Shown here piece after piece: positions 24,279 to 33,020 of a stretch of 64,000 nucleotides of DNA. A program made the translations under genes and the position numbers. Source of the stretch: Umezawaea endophytica. Its GTDB lineage: Bacteria > Actinomycetota > Actinomycetes > Mycobacteriales > Pseudonocardiaceae. The notes under the pieces were generated by a model. That model saw nothing but the letters and a program-made list of their open reading frames with translations. It was not told the DNA's origin and made no database searches. Location: assembly GCF_025061645.1 (NCBI RefSeq), contig NZ_JANYMP010000002.1, positions 186,001-250,000 of the forward strand, written 5' to 3'. Numbering within the stretch: the first letter of the stretch is position 1; each line of letters opens with the position of its first letter.

Positions 24279-25428
24279 CGAGCGCGGTCCGGTTCACCGT
24301 CAGGTTCGCCGAGTTGGCGGCAGTGCGACCGGCGTCCCAGCCCGCTTCGCTGCGCACCGTCACGGATTTCGACTTCGTCTTGGTGAACAGGGTCTCGAAC
24401 AGCACGTCCACGGCCTGTTTGCGCTCCGACAGCACGGGCAGCAACCGGTCGTCCGACGCGTGCACCTCGGTCGCGGCCTCCAGCCGTTCGCCGACGCGGT
24501 GCGCGTAGGAGTAGAGGAACGACTTGCGGTAGCCGCGGCTGCGCGCCTCGGCACCCTTGGACGCGCCGGAGCCCGCCGCCACCATCGCCCTGGTCGCCTG
24601 CACCAGCAGCGACGTCGACAGCAGTTCGACGATCTCCAGGTCCATCTCGTCGCCGACCAGCGCGACGAACCCGATGTTGCCGTACACGACGGCCCGCGAC
24701 CGGTTCGCCTTCGCCACCACGTGCACGAGCTGCGCCTTGCCGTCGAAGTAGCTCTTGTCGAGCCACATCCGCCGAGAGGTCGCAGTCTGCGGCACGTGCG
24801 CGTCCGCGTCGATCGCCGCGCGCTCGAACGCGTGCCGGTTCATCAGCTCCTGCGCCTTGGCGGACAGCGCCTCGGCCTCGTCCGGGAACTGCGTCGACTC
24901 GGCCTTCGCGAGCAGCCCGCGCACCCGGTTCAGCACCTTGGAGCTGACCCCCACATGGGTGATCTCGATCGCCGCCGAGCCCGGCCGGGGCAGGATGTTC
25001 TGCAACCGGGGCAGGAGCAGCAGCCGGGACAGCAGCGCCACGGCGACCTCGACGGCGTCCTGCCGCAGTTCGATGTGCTTGCGCGCCCACTCGTCCACGT
25101 GCGGCTGGTCGCGGTCCCACCAGACCGTCGCCTCGATCTCGGTGAGCTGGTCGCGCCAGCGCGGGTGGATCGTCGCCTCCGGGTACCGCTCCACCTCCGA
25201 CGCGATGGCGTCGACCAGCATCGAGACCGCCCGCTCGTCGTCGTGCCGCTCGACGACCTGCACGAGGTCGTACGGCAGCCAGCCCGCGTTCCACAGGTTG
25301 TCCAGTTCGCGGTGCAGCACGTCCGCCAGCGCCCGGTCCAGGTCAGCCGACGACACCGCGTCGAGCTTCGGGATCCGGAGGCGCGGGTTCGCCGCGGCTT
25401 CCCACAGTGCCTTGCCTACGGTGTCCAC
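24259..25428 (-). CDS. DUF2786-domain protein
   Basis: A 389-residue cytoplasmic protein. A DUF2786 segment is visible around residues 175-215 (KVLNRVRGLLAKAEST, then EAEALSAKAQELMNRH). Downstream lies a basic helical region (SRGYRKSFLYSYAHRVGERLEAA) and a Thr/Asn-rich C-terminus. DUF2786 proteins are common in actinomycetes and phages; a nucleic-acid role has been suggested but is not established. GTG 25428 was chosen because GGGGGAG precedes it. It is divergent from a paralogue of the 21697 protein and overlaps the ABC exporter gene. Confidence 0.75.
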   Translation of the reverse strand: MDTVGKALWEAAANPRLRIPKLDAVSSADLDRALADVLHRELDNLWNAGWLPYDLVQVVERHDDERAVSMLVDAIASEVERYPEATIHPRWRDQLTEIEATVWWDRDQPHVDEWARKHIELRQDAVEVAVALLSRLLLLPRLQNILPRPGSAAIEITHVGVSSKVLNRVRGLLAKAESTQFPDEAEALSAKAQELMNRHAFERAAIDADAHVPQTATSRRMWLDKSYFDGKAQLVHVVAKANRSRAVVYGNIGFVALVGDEMDLEIVELLSTSLLVQATRAMVAAGSGASKGAEARSRGYRKSFLYSYAHRVGERLEAATEVHASDDRLLPVLSERKQAVDVLFETLFTKTKSKSVTVRSEAGWDAGRTAANSANLTVNRTALGGGPAT

Positions 25429-25500
25429 GATGGGTGATTCTCCCCCGTCGCTCTGGTGTGGCTGCGGCCGGTGCGTCCACAACCGTGCCAGCCTCCGCTG

Positions 25501-26181
25501 GTGAGTCGTGGGACACAGGGCCGCAAGCAGCCACTTCACCGCCCGATCGTGGTGGTGAGGTCGCTGCGCGGTCCACACGGGACGGACCTCGGACCGGTGC
25601 AGAAGGCTGTCGTCCAGGCGTGCCGGGGCCTCCCGCAGATGACCGATCCGCTGGAGGTGGAGCTGACCCTCAGCTCCGCCGTGCCGCCGGGGGTGGCCGA
25701 CGAGAAGTTCTGGGTCGAGCTGATCGACCACGCCGTGGCGCTGCCCAGCCGCCGCAACCTGGCGCTGCTGCGCGCGATGGCCGTGCTGCTGACCGGCAGG
25801 TCGGGGGAGTGGGCCGTGGCGTTCGCGCCGCCGGTGGTCGACTCCCTCGCCGTGCGCGGCTCGTGGATCTGCGACCGGTCGCTGGACGCGGGCTACCTGG
25901 CGCTGCTGTGCACCTACGCGCACGGCTCCGACGAGCACGCGATGGTGTTCCTGATCGACGAGGTCGCGGGCGGGGTGATCCGCAACGCCTTCGTGACCAG
26001 GGACGTGGACGTCGCCAGGGAGCGGATGGGCGCGCTGGAGGAGATCAACCCCGCGGCCGCGCACTGGATGCTCGCCAAGTCCTACAGCAGGCTGGACCGG
26101 CGGCCGGGGCTGACCGTCGACCCCGAGGTGCACCGGACCCGGCTGCTCGCGAACCGGCGGATCGCGCTGGCCTTCGGCTAG
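25501..26181 (+). CDS. Unknown protein, paralogue of the 21697-22389 product
   Basis: A 226-residue protein with the same block order as the 21697 gene: basic N-terminus (VSRGTQGRKQPLHRP), LGPVQKAVVQACRGLPQ, PSRRNLALLRAMAVL, LLCTYAHGSDEHAMVFLIDE, NAFVTRDVDVA and a C-terminal LLANRRIALA. GTG 25501 was taken as the start because it aligns with the ATG of the paralogue; the ribosome-binding site is weak. It is divergent from the DUF2786 gene with 72 bp between. The two paralogues frame the ABC/DUF2786 pair, suggesting one functional cassette that arose with a local duplication. Confidence 0.7.
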   Translation: MSRGTQGRKQPLHRPIVVVRSLRGPHGTDLGPVQKAVVQACRGLPQMTDPLEVELTLSSAVPPGVADEKFWVELIDHAVALPSRRNLALLRAMAVLLTGRSGEWAVAFAPPVVDSLAVRGSWICDRSLDAGYLALLCTYAHGSDEHAMVFLIDEVAGGVIRNAFVTRDVDVARERMGALEEINPAAAHWMLAKSYSRLDRRPGLTVDPEVHRTRLLANRRIALAFG

Positions 26182-26261
26182 GCCTTGTTTGGGCGGGACG
26201 CCCCGGTGGCACACTGCGGCGACATCACCGGAGCCAGTCCGCCAGCCGCTAAGGGGCGTGC

Positions 26262-28406
26262 GTGAACGACTCGTCGAAGATCGGCAAGCCTGCCAGGGAA
26301 CTGCTCGCCGCCGCCGCCGCGTTCCGCACGCAGGCCGAAGGCGTTCGCGCGGAACCGGACCGGCTGCGCGCGTTGGCGTTGGCGCGGTACGAGGACGTGC
26401 GGGACTCGCAGGTCGCGGACCAGGTCCGGGCGATGCCGGTGGAGAAGCTGCGCGACGCCGCTGCCGGTCTGCGGCTCGGCAAGCTGCGGGCCGCGGGGTT
26501 CCAGACCGTCGCCGACGTGGCCGGGGCGTCGTTCGCCCGGCTCGACGGGGTGCCGGGGGTCGGGCCGCAGTCGGCGCGGCAGGTGCTCGACGCGGCCAAG
26601 GCCATCGTCGACGCCCTCAGGCGGGACACGACGGTCCGGCTGGATCCCGACAGGACCGGACGGGCGCAGACCGAGCTGCTCCAGCTCCTGTCGAAGCTCC
26701 GGCGGGCCACGCAGCTCGTCGCGCCGCTGCGCGAGCCGATCACCGACGTGCTCGCGCGCGTCGACGCCGACGTGCGGGCCGCGTCGCGGGCGTCGAGCGG
26801 CGTGCGGATGTTCTTCTCGTTCAAGAAGAACAAGGAGGCCGCCCTCGCCTCGCTGGCCCGGCTGGAGGAGCTGCTGGGCAGCCGGGACGTCGCCGCGCTG
26901 CGAGCTGTCGGCGTTCAACTGCACGTGCCCGACCTGGACCACCGCGCCCTGTGGCGGGACTACGAGCTGGACGCCGCCGCGTACAACACCGCGCTGGCCG
27001 ATCTGGCGGGCGCGGAAGCGGCGGCGGATCGTAGTGCCGCCAAGGGTTTCGTGCCGTCGGACATCGAGCGCGAGGTCGACTCGGTCACGCTCGACACGAG
27101 TCGGCTGAAGGTGTCGCTGCGCGGCTACCAGGAGTTCGGCGCCAAGTTCGTGCTCGCCCGCGGCCGCGTGATCATCGGTGACGAGATGGGGCTGGGCAAG
27201 ACGATCGAGGCCATCGCCGTCATGGCGAGCCTCGCCGCTCGCGGCGGACGGGGGTTCGTGGTGATCTGCCCGGCGAGCGTGGTCGTCAACTGGGTCAACG
27301 AGATCGCCCGGCACAGCGACCTCGTGCCGCACCGCCTGCACGGCGCCGGCCGGGACGGTGCGGTGGGCGAGTGGCTCAAGCAGGGCGGCGTCGGCGTGAC
27401 GACGTTCGGCACACTGCCGAAACTGGCCCTGCCGAAGAGGTTCCGCCCGGCGCTGGTCGTCGTCGACGAGGCGCACTTCGTGAAGAACCGCGACACCCAG
27501 CGCTCCAAGGCCGTCAACGCCGTGGTGCAGCGCGCCGACCGCGCGGTCCTGCTGACCGGGACGCCGATGGAGAACCGCGTCGAGGAGTTCCGCACGCTGG
27601 TCTCCTACCTCCAGCCCGGTCTCGCCGCGCGCACCACCGGCACCGACGCCGTCGTAGGCGCCAAGGCGTTCCGCCGCCTGGTCGCGCCGGTGTACCTGCG
27701 GCGCAACCAGGAGGACGTGCTCGGCGAACTGCCCGAACTGCTGGAGGTCGAGGACTGGGTCGAGTTCGACGGCGCGGACCAGGAGGCGTACTACGAGGCC
27801 GTGCGCGCCGGGAACCTGATGGCCATGCGCCGCGCCGCGTACGAACCGGCCGTCCCCGACGGTTCGGCGAAGCTGGAGCGGATGCTGGAGATCATCGAGG
27901 AGTCCCGCGACAACGGCTGGAAGGTCGTCGTCTTCTCCTACTTCCTCGACGTCCTCGCCACGGTCGCCGAGCACACCGGCGCCTACGGCCCGCTCACCGG
28001 CAGCACCTCGTCGTCCGGCCGCCAGCAGTTGGTCGACGACTTCACCGCCCACGAGGGCCACGCGGTGCTCGCGGCGCAGATCGAGGCGGGCGGCGTGGGC
28101 CTCAACATCCAGGCGGCGTCCGTCGTGATCATCGCCGAACCGCAGTGGAAACCGAGCACCGAGGACCAGGCCATCGCCCGCTGCCACCGCATGGGCCAGG
28201 TCCGCAAGGTCCACGTCCACCGACTGCTGGTGAAGGACAGCGTGGACGCGCGGGTCCAGGAGATTCGCGACCACAAGACGCTGTTGTTCGACCACTACGC
28301 GCGTGAGAGCGACACGAAGCACAGCCACGAGTCGGCGTTGGACTCGTCGGTGTCGGTGGAGAAGCGCGTGGTGCTGGCGGAGCAGCAGCGGCTGGGGCTC
28401 GGATAG
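26262..28406 (+). CDS. SNF2-family helicase with helix-hairpin-helix region
   Basis: A 714-residue DNA-dependent ATPase. The N-terminal third is helical and includes a helix-hairpin-helix-like LDGVPGVGPQSARQVL (about residues 94-109), a non-specific DNA-binding element. The motor starts near residue 290: IIGDEMGLGKTIEA (Walker A), VVVDEAHFVKN (motif II), LLTGTPMENR (motif III), and the second lobe ending CHRMGQ (motif VI). It differs from the long SNF2 protein at 7152 in having no repeat linker. It starts with GTG 26262 and is followed 33 bp later by a SWIM-type gene, forming a second SNF2-SWIM module. Confidence 0.86.
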   Translation: MNDSSKIGKPARELLAAAAAFRTQAEGVRAEPDRLRALALARYEDVRDSQVADQVRAMPVEKLRDAAAGLRLGKLRAAGFQTVADVAGASFARLDGVPGVGPQSARQVLDAAKAIVDALRRDTTVRLDPDRTGRAQTELLQLLSKLRRATQLVAPLREPITDVLARVDADVRAASRASSGVRMFFSFKKNKEAALASLARLEELLGSRDVAALRAVGVQLHVPDLDHRALWRDYELDAAAYNTALADLAGAEAAADRSAAKGFVPSDIEREVDSVTLDTSRLKVSLRGYQEFGAKFVLARGRVIIGDEMGLGKTIEAIAVMASLAARGGRGFVVICPASVVVNWVNEIARHSDLVPHRLHGAGRDGAVGEWLKQGGVGVTTFGTLPKLALPKRFRPALVVVDEAHFVKNRDTQRSKAVNAVVQRADRAVLLTGTPMENRVEEFRTLVSYLQPGLAARTTGTDAVVGAKAFRRLVAPVYLRRNQEDVLGELPELLEVEDWVEFDGADQEAYYEAVRAGNLMAMRRAAYEPAVPDGSAKLERMLEIIEESRDNGWKVVVFSYFLDVLATVAEHTGAYGPLTGSTSSSGRQQLVDDFTAHEGHAVLAAQIEAGGVGLNIQAASVVIIAEPQWKPSTEDQAIARCHRMGQVRKVHVHRLLVKDSVDARVQEIRDHKTLLFDHYARESDTKHSHESALDSSVSVEKRVVLAEQQRLGLG

Positions 28407-28439
28407 GTCCGACTCGATCGGCTGCGGTTCACTGTTCGG

Positions 28440-29306
28440 GTGGCCGTGAGACTTGACGTGGACGCGTTGCTGAGCGCCGTGGGTTCCGAGACCGCGCTGC
28501 TGGGGCAGGAGCTGGTGGCGCGGGTCGGTGACGTCCAAGGCGAACGGGGTGGTGTCACCGCCGTGGTGGTGGACCCCGGTTTCGGGCGGGCCGACGTGTG
28601 GGTCGCCGTCGTCGGGGGTGAGCTGGTCGGGGAGTGCGACTGCTCGGTCGAGGGGCTCTGCGCTCACGCCGTCGCGGTGGCGCTGGCCGCACCGGAACGC
28701 GGTGTCGTGTTCACCTCGATCCCGTCCCGTTCGGGCTCCGATCCAGATCAGGAGCGGTTCCTGCGCGTCGCGGGCGCGCTCGGCCGTCGGAAGCTGAACC
28801 GGCTGGTCGCCGAGCACGCCGCGGAGGACCGGCGGTTCGCGGCGGCGCTGCTCGCGGCGGCGGGGCTGCTCTCCGCGCCGAGCGCGAAGGACATCAAGAC
28901 GGCGAGGCGGATGGTCGAGGCGACCGCCGCGATTCCGGGCGGGAGCGTTAGGTGGCAACTGCACGACCTGGTCACGGCCGGACGGGACATGGCGGTCGAG
29001 CTGGAAGTGCTCGCCGAGCGGCCCGCCACCGTCGAGCTGCTCGACGTGGTCGAGGAAGCGGTCGTCGTGTGGTCGACGTTCCTGGAGCACCTGCTCGACA
29101 GCCGCGAGGACTTCGACACCGATCCCGTCACCCAGAGCTTCGCGGATCTCCACCTGAACCTGTGCGAGGCGTGCGACCTGCCTCCCGTGGAGCTGGCCGC
29201 ACGGCTCGACGACCTTCTCGGCAGGTGCGAGCCGGACGTGTGCCTGGACATCCCGAACGCCTACGAGGACCTGCTGGGGGACGAGCCCGTGGAGGGGAGG
29301 ACGTGA
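28440..29306 (+). CDS. SWIM-type zinc-finger protein, partner of the second SNF2 helicase
   Basis: A 288-residue protein with a compact SWIM motif, CxCx(5)CxH, as GECDCSVEGLCAHAV (about residues 64-78). The N-terminal region is beta-rich; the rest is helical with many leucines and resembles no enzyme. It starts with GTG 28440. Its stop overlaps the GTG of the next gene (GTGA). Gene order matches the other module in this window (helicase followed by SWIM protein), although the two SWIM proteins share little beyond the motif. Confidence 0.78.
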   Translation: MAVRLDVDALLSAVGSETALLGQELVARVGDVQGERGGVTAVVVDPGFGRADVWVAVVGGELVGECDCSVEGLCAHAVAVALAAPERGVVFTSIPSRSGSDPDQERFLRVAGALGRRKLNRLVAEHAAEDRRFAAALLAAAGLLSAPSAKDIKTARRMVEATAAIPGGSVRWQLHDLVTAGRDMAVELEVLAERPATVELLDVVEEAVVVWSTFLEHLLDSREDFDTDPVTQSFADLHLNLCEACDLPPVELAARLDDLLGRCEPDVCLDIPNAYEDLLGDEPVEGRT

Positions 29307-29800
29307 GCGGCGAGGCTCGTGCGCTCGGCTGGGTGGGGACGGTTGTGCCTCGGGTGAAGGTGCTCGGGGTGGTGGTGGATGTTGTGGTTCGGGTTGATGT
29401 TGTCGCGCATGCGGCTCGGCGTGCGGGGCCGGTGCTTGATCGGGACGTGTTGGCAACATGGGAGTGGCCTGAGGCGGTGCGGGAGCCCGAGGTGGTGCGG
29501 TTGGTCGGGGTGGTGGCGACCGGCACGCACTGGCGGGGGGCGTTGAGGGACGCGGTGCGGTTGTCGGGGTTTTGTGCGGTGGCGATCGTGGGGGTGGATG
29601 AGGAGCGGTGTCGGTTGGAGTGTGCGTACGCGGGGGTGGGACTGGTGGTGGAGGGGACTGTGGTGGTGGTGCCTCGGGGTGGGCGGGCTGTGGGGGCGCG
29701 GCGGCGGACGTTGGACCGGTGGGTTGAGGAACTGGTGTACCAGCGGCTCATCGTGGACGGGGTGTTGGAACCGGTTGCCAGGCCTTCCGCCACGCCGTGA
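29303..29800 (+). CDS. Unknown 165-aa protein after the SNF2-SWIM pair
   Basis: A 165-residue, Val-rich protein (VLGVVVDVVVRVDVVAHAARR) that I do not recognise. It starts with GTG 29303, overlapping the SWIM gene stop, so it is probably translated with it. No membrane helix is obvious; the valine runs look like beta strands. Its last 53 bases overlap the 3' end of the convergent TGT-like gene. Confidence 0.6.
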   Translation: MSGEARALGWVGTVVPRVKVLGVVVDVVVRVDVVAHAARRAGPVLDRDVLATWEWPEAVREPEVVRLVGVVATGTHWRGALRDAVRLSGFCAVAIVGVDEERCRLECAYAGVGLVVEGTVVVVPRGGRAVGARRRTLDRWVEELVYQRLIVDGVLEPVARPSATP

Positions 29801-30839
29801 GGAACGGGGGTGGGCGCCAGCCGAAGAGTTCGGTGGCGATCTCGGCGTGGTGGGTGGACGCCGCTGTGCAGCGCTCGTGCCAGGCGAGCCTGCGGTCGGT
29901 GTCGGTGAGGTGAGGGGCCAGGAGTTCGTCGCGCAGCTCGTGGAGCCGGTCGATCGAGTGCCGGAACGCGGTGTCGGTGCGGGTGGGTTCGTCGGTGGTG
30001 GTGGCGAAGTGGTCCATGGGTCGGCCGCCGCACGCGGTGCAGTCGCACGCCCACAGGTGGCTCATGTCGGGGGTGCGCTGGACCGCGCCCGCGACCTTGT
30101 CGGCGCCCAGGTAGCTCAGGCAGTGGGGCACGAACACGGCGACGCCCGCGCGTCGACCGCCGCCTCCCGCGCCGGGTTTCGGCAGCGGGTAGACGTGGCG
30201 CAGCGCGGTGGTCGTGCCGATCGCGGCGGCGTGCGCGCCGTGGCAGAGGGCACCGATGGCGGACACGTCCGAGCGCAGCAGGAGCACCGGGACGTCGGTG
30301 GCGAGCAGGTCCAGCAGACCGCGCAGGACCTGCTGGACGCCCAGCGGGTCGGCCGCGTGCTCCAGGGCCAGCGCGATGGGGACGCGGGCGAACGACACCT
30401 CGTGGAGCAGGACTTCGCGGTCCTGCTGGTCCTTGAGCCAGTCGGCGTGCAGGGGCAGGGTGGCGAACACGGCGTCGCCCAGTGGGAGCGTCCGTCGGAG
30501 GATCGAGCGCAGGCCGGTGATGTCGCGTTTGGCGACGTAACCCGAGTCGGTGAGCACCGGGCCGCCGAGCGCGCGCTGCACGGCCAGCCACTGGGGGCTG
30601 AAGTCGGCGTCCGCGAACGCGCGCTTGCGGCCCGTGTAGCGCTGGGCGTCGCAGAGGATCGGGAACGCGGCGCCCTGGCGGCGCAGCGCCGAGGCTTGGG
30701 CCGCGGCTGTCGATCCGGAGATCACCAGTCCGCCGCCCGCTCGGTCGGCCAGTTCGGCGGCACGGAGGGCTTGCGCGGGCGCGCACTGCACGAGGAGCGC
30801 GTTCTCCAGCGGGGTGGAGATTCCACGGAAGCTCGGCAT
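29748..30839 (-). CDS. tRNA-guanine transglycosylase-like (TGT/DpdA-like) protein
   Basis: A 363-residue protein that looks like a divergent TIM-barrel TGT. PVLTDSGYVAKRD matches the TDSGGFQ segment of TGT that holds the first catalytic Asp. ACDCTACGG has the CxCxxC spacing of the TGT zinc site, with a His further on (HF). TGT enzymes swap guanine for a 7-deazaguanine in tRNA; DpdA relatives do so in DNA. No queuosine or dpd cluster genes are nearby. Start ATG 30839. The C-terminal half (TRTDTAFRHSIDRLHELRDELL) is helical, as in family members. Confidence 0.6.
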   Translation of the reverse strand: MPSFRGISTPLENALLVQCAPAQALRAAELADRAGGGLVISGSTAAAQASALRRQGAAFPILCDAQRYTGRKRAFADADFSPQWLAVQRALGGPVLTDSGYVAKRDITGLRSILRRTLPLGDAVFATLPLHADWLKDQQDREVLLHEVSFARVPIALALEHAADPLGVQQVLRGLLDLLATDVPVLLLRSDVSAIGALCHGAHAAAIGTTTALRHVYPLPKPGAGGGGRRAGVAVFVPHCLSYLGADKVAGAVQRTPDMSHLWACDCTACGGRPMDHFATTTDEPTRTDTAFRHSIDRLHELRDELLAPHLTDTDRRLAWHERCTAASTHHAEIATELFGWRPPPFLTAWRKAWQPVPTPRPR

Positions 30840-31201
30840 AGACCCTGCTCACGGGCTTGCTGGTGACCGTCCGGACAGGACGAATCTAACACCGGGGGGC
30901 TCCGGGACGCAGAGGACGAGCCTGGAACGTGAGTGATCCTCACATGTGGCGGCTCGGAGTGGGTGGAGAAGTGGTCGCCGAGTAGTCGTTCGTGCGCACT
31001 GGGGAATGGGGAGGGAATCCGATCCGTGCCGTTGTGGGTGCTTTCGCCGGAGAAGGCGGACAAGGGAAGCGGGATCGGGCTCGCTAAGGCGATCGGGAGT
31101 GCGATCGGGCCTTGTCGCGAACGGCCGTCGTGAATGGCTACGGGAGCTGGGCGCGGAGGGGGCCGCAGGTCACAGGGGGTGCGGGGCGCTTACCCGGAAA
31201 A
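30840..31201. other. Gene-free stretch upstream of the TGT-like gene
   Basis: This 362-bp region holds the promoter side of the TGT-like gene and the downstream flank of tRNA-Lys. I see no convincing gene or repeat. Short open frames lack ribosome-binding sites and family features. Confidence 0.5.
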
Positions 31202-31241
31202 CAAAGAAGTGGTCCAGCGTAAATGCTGGACCACTTCTTTG
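31202..31241 (-). terminator. Intrinsic terminator of tRNA-Lys
   Basis: A perfect 17-bp stem (CAAAGAAGTGGTCCAGC and its complement) with a GTAAAT loop lies just past the tRNA 3' end. On the minus strand it is followed by TTTTCC, the expected U-tract. Confidence 0.9.
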
Positions 31242-31248
31242 AACCAGG

Positions 31249-31322
31249 TGCGCCGCCAGGGACTCGAACCCCGGACCCGCTGATTAAGAGTCAGCTGCTC
31301 TAACCAACTGAGCTAGCGGCGC
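31249..31322 (-). tRNA. tRNA-Lys (anticodon CTT)
   Basis: Read on the minus strand, the 74-nt sequence folds as a cloverleaf: acceptor GCGCCGC paired with GCGGCGC, D-arm with GCTCAGTTGGTTAGAGC, anticodon stem CTGAC/ATCAG-type arm with CTCTTAA loop (anticodon CTT), and T-arm containing GGTTCGAGTCC. The discriminator base is A, followed by CCT, so CCA is not fully encoded. A strong terminator follows. Confidence 0.95.
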
Positions 31323-31582
31323 TGGCACTTCATCTTGTTCTCTTGTCTGAACCGTGTTGCTCCGTTCCGACGAGAAGAACATTAGCACAGCGGTTCGCGC
31401 AGTTCCCAATCGGCTGGTCAGACCGGGTTTGGGGGGGGGTTGGATGGGGGAGAACTTCGCGCCGGTAACGATCGAGTATCCGGAGCAACGCGGGTAGGCA
31501 GGACGGCGTCTTCTTGAGTGGGACGGCTGAGGTAACACCTGCTGGAGGGCTGTCTCGTTGTACGGGGGGACCGGGCGAACGG

Positions 31583-32782
31583 ATGGGTGCGATGGGGATG
31601 ACGGGTAAGCGCGGGGCGTTCGGTTTGGTCGCGGTGGGCGTGGTCGCGATGTTGATCACAGGGTGCTCCTCGTCGCCCGAGGTCCCGGTGCAGGGGAAGA
31701 ACGCGCCGTCGACCAGCAGCACCCCGCCTCCGCCGCCGGTGACGTTGACGCTCGGCACGCCCAACGGTGCGGCGGGGGTCGCTCCGGGGCTGCCGGTGAT
31801 CGCGACGGCGGCTGACGGGAAGCTCACGGACGTGACGTTGACCGCCGCCGACGGGGCCGTCGTGGCGGGCCAGATCAGCCCGGACGGGCTCCAGTGGGCG
31901 AACAGCGCGGCGCTCGCGTACGACAAGGCGTACACGATGACGGTGACCGGGCAGGGCGCGGACGGGAAGCCCGTCACCGCGACGTCGGCGTTCTCGACCG
32001 TCAAGCCCAGGACGCTGACCCACGTCGAGACGAACCCGCAGGACGGGGCGGTCGTCGGGGTGGGCCAGCCGATCGCGTTCTACTTCGACGAGCCGATCGC
32101 GGACAAGCTCGCGGCCGAGTCCATGTTGCAGATCACGACCGAGCCGAAGGTAGAAGGCGCCTTCTACTGGTTCAACGAAAAGGAAGTGCACTGGCGACCG
32201 CAGGCCTTCTGGGCCGCCGGGACGAAGATCACCATCAACGCCAAGGTGTACGGCAAGCACGTGGGCGACGGGATCTACGGCCAGGAGGACCGGGTGATCA
32301 ACGCCACCATCGGTGACTCGGTGATCCACGAGGCCGACGGCGCGTCGCACCAGGTGGTCACGAAGGTCAACGGGCAGGTCGTGCGGACCGTGCCCACGTC
32401 GATGGGCAACGCGGCCAACACGACCCCGGTCGGGACGTACGTGATCACGGAGAAGCGGGACCACATGGTCATGGACTCCACGACGTACGGGCTGTCGTTG
32501 GAGGACGGCGGGTACAAGACGCCGGTCGACTGGGCCACGCGGATGTCCAACAGCGGGATCTTCGTGCACTCGGCGCCGTGGTCGATCGGGGACCAGGGGA
32601 ACCGGAACGTCAGCCACGGGTGCTTGAACATGTCGCCGGAGAACGCGAAGTTCTTCTTCGACAACGCCAGGCCGGGTGATGTGGTGATCGTGGCTAACTC
32701 GGGTGGGCCCGCGTTGGAGTCGTGGGACGGGTTCGGGGACTGGCAGGTTCCGTGGCCGGAGTGGGTTGCCGGGAATCGGTGA
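31583..32782 (+). CDS. L,D-transpeptidase lipoprotein (YkuD family)
   Basis: A 399-residue lipoprotein that would form 3-3 cross-links in peptidoglycan. A signal peptide ends in the lipobox LITGC (acylated Cys28). A Ser/Pro/Thr-rich spacer and two Ig-like domains (about residues 50-250) precede the YkuD catalytic domain, which has the active-site segment NVSHGCLNM with Cys347. This layout matches mycobacterial LdtMt2-type enzymes. Two ATGs (31592, 31598) downstream of ATG 31583 are equally possible starts. A long perfect hairpin lies 48 bp after the stop. Confidence 0.92.
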   Translation: MGAMGMTGKRGAFGLVAVGVVAMLITGCSSSPEVPVQGKNAPSTSSTPPPPPVTLTLGTPNGAAGVAPGLPVIATAADGKLTDVTLTAADGAVVAGQISPDGLQWANSAALAYDKAYTMTVTGQGADGKPVTATSAFSTVKPRTLTHVETNPQDGAVVGVGQPIAFYFDEPIADKLAAESMLQITTEPKVEGAFYWFNEKEVHWRPQAFWAAGTKITINAKVYGKHVGDGIYGQEDRVINATIGDSVIHEADGASHQVVTKVNGQVVRTVPTSMGNAANTTPVGTYVITEKRDHMVMDSTTYGLSLEDGGYKTPVDWATRMSNSGIFVHSAPWSIGDQGNRNVSHGCLNMSPENAKFFFDNARPGDVVIVANSGGPALESWDGFGDWQVPWPEWVAGNR

Positions 32783-32830
32783 CGGGGGCGGGCGTGTGGG
32801 GGAAGTCGCCCCGTTCGCTCAAGTGTCTCG

Positions 32831-32889
32831 AGCTTCGCCCCCGGTTTGTCAAGGCGGGAAAGATGCCTTGACAAACCGGGGGCGAAGCT
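32831..32889. terminator. Long perfect hairpin between convergent genes
   Basis: A 25-bp perfect stem (left arm 32831-32855, beginning AGCTTCGCCCCCGG; right arm 32865-32889) with a 9-nt loop lies between the ends of the L,D-transpeptidase and ABC-F genes. There is no strong T-tract, but the position and stability suggest a bidirectional terminator. Confidence 0.75.
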
Positions 32890-32938
32890 GAGGGCGCTGG
32901 GGATCGGGGCGGCGGGGGGAGTGTGGGCGCATTCCTTT

Positions 32939-33010
32939 GTGGGTGCGTCCCGTTAGTCGGTGGTGGGGTGGGTCCCGTTAGTTGGTGGTCCGGTGGGTCC
33001 CGGTTGTGGT
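32939..33010. repeat. Three short direct repeats around GGGTCCCGTTAGT
   Basis: GTGGGTGCGTCCCGTTAGTC, then GTGGGTCCCGTTAGTTGGTG and GTGGGTCCCGGTTGTGGTGG form three imperfect copies of about 26 bp just past the 3' end of the ABC-F gene. The function is unknown; it may be slippage-derived. Confidence 0.5.
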
Positions 33011-33020
33011 GGTGGGCGGG

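Noticed and set aside
28952-29302. Upstream extension of the 165-aa gene at 29303
   Set aside because: It overlaps the SWIM gene on the same strand. The GTGA overlap gives a better start at 29303.
32831-32889. Insertion-sequence terminal repeat
   Set aside because: The inverted repeat is only a short hairpin with no transposase gene between or near the arms.
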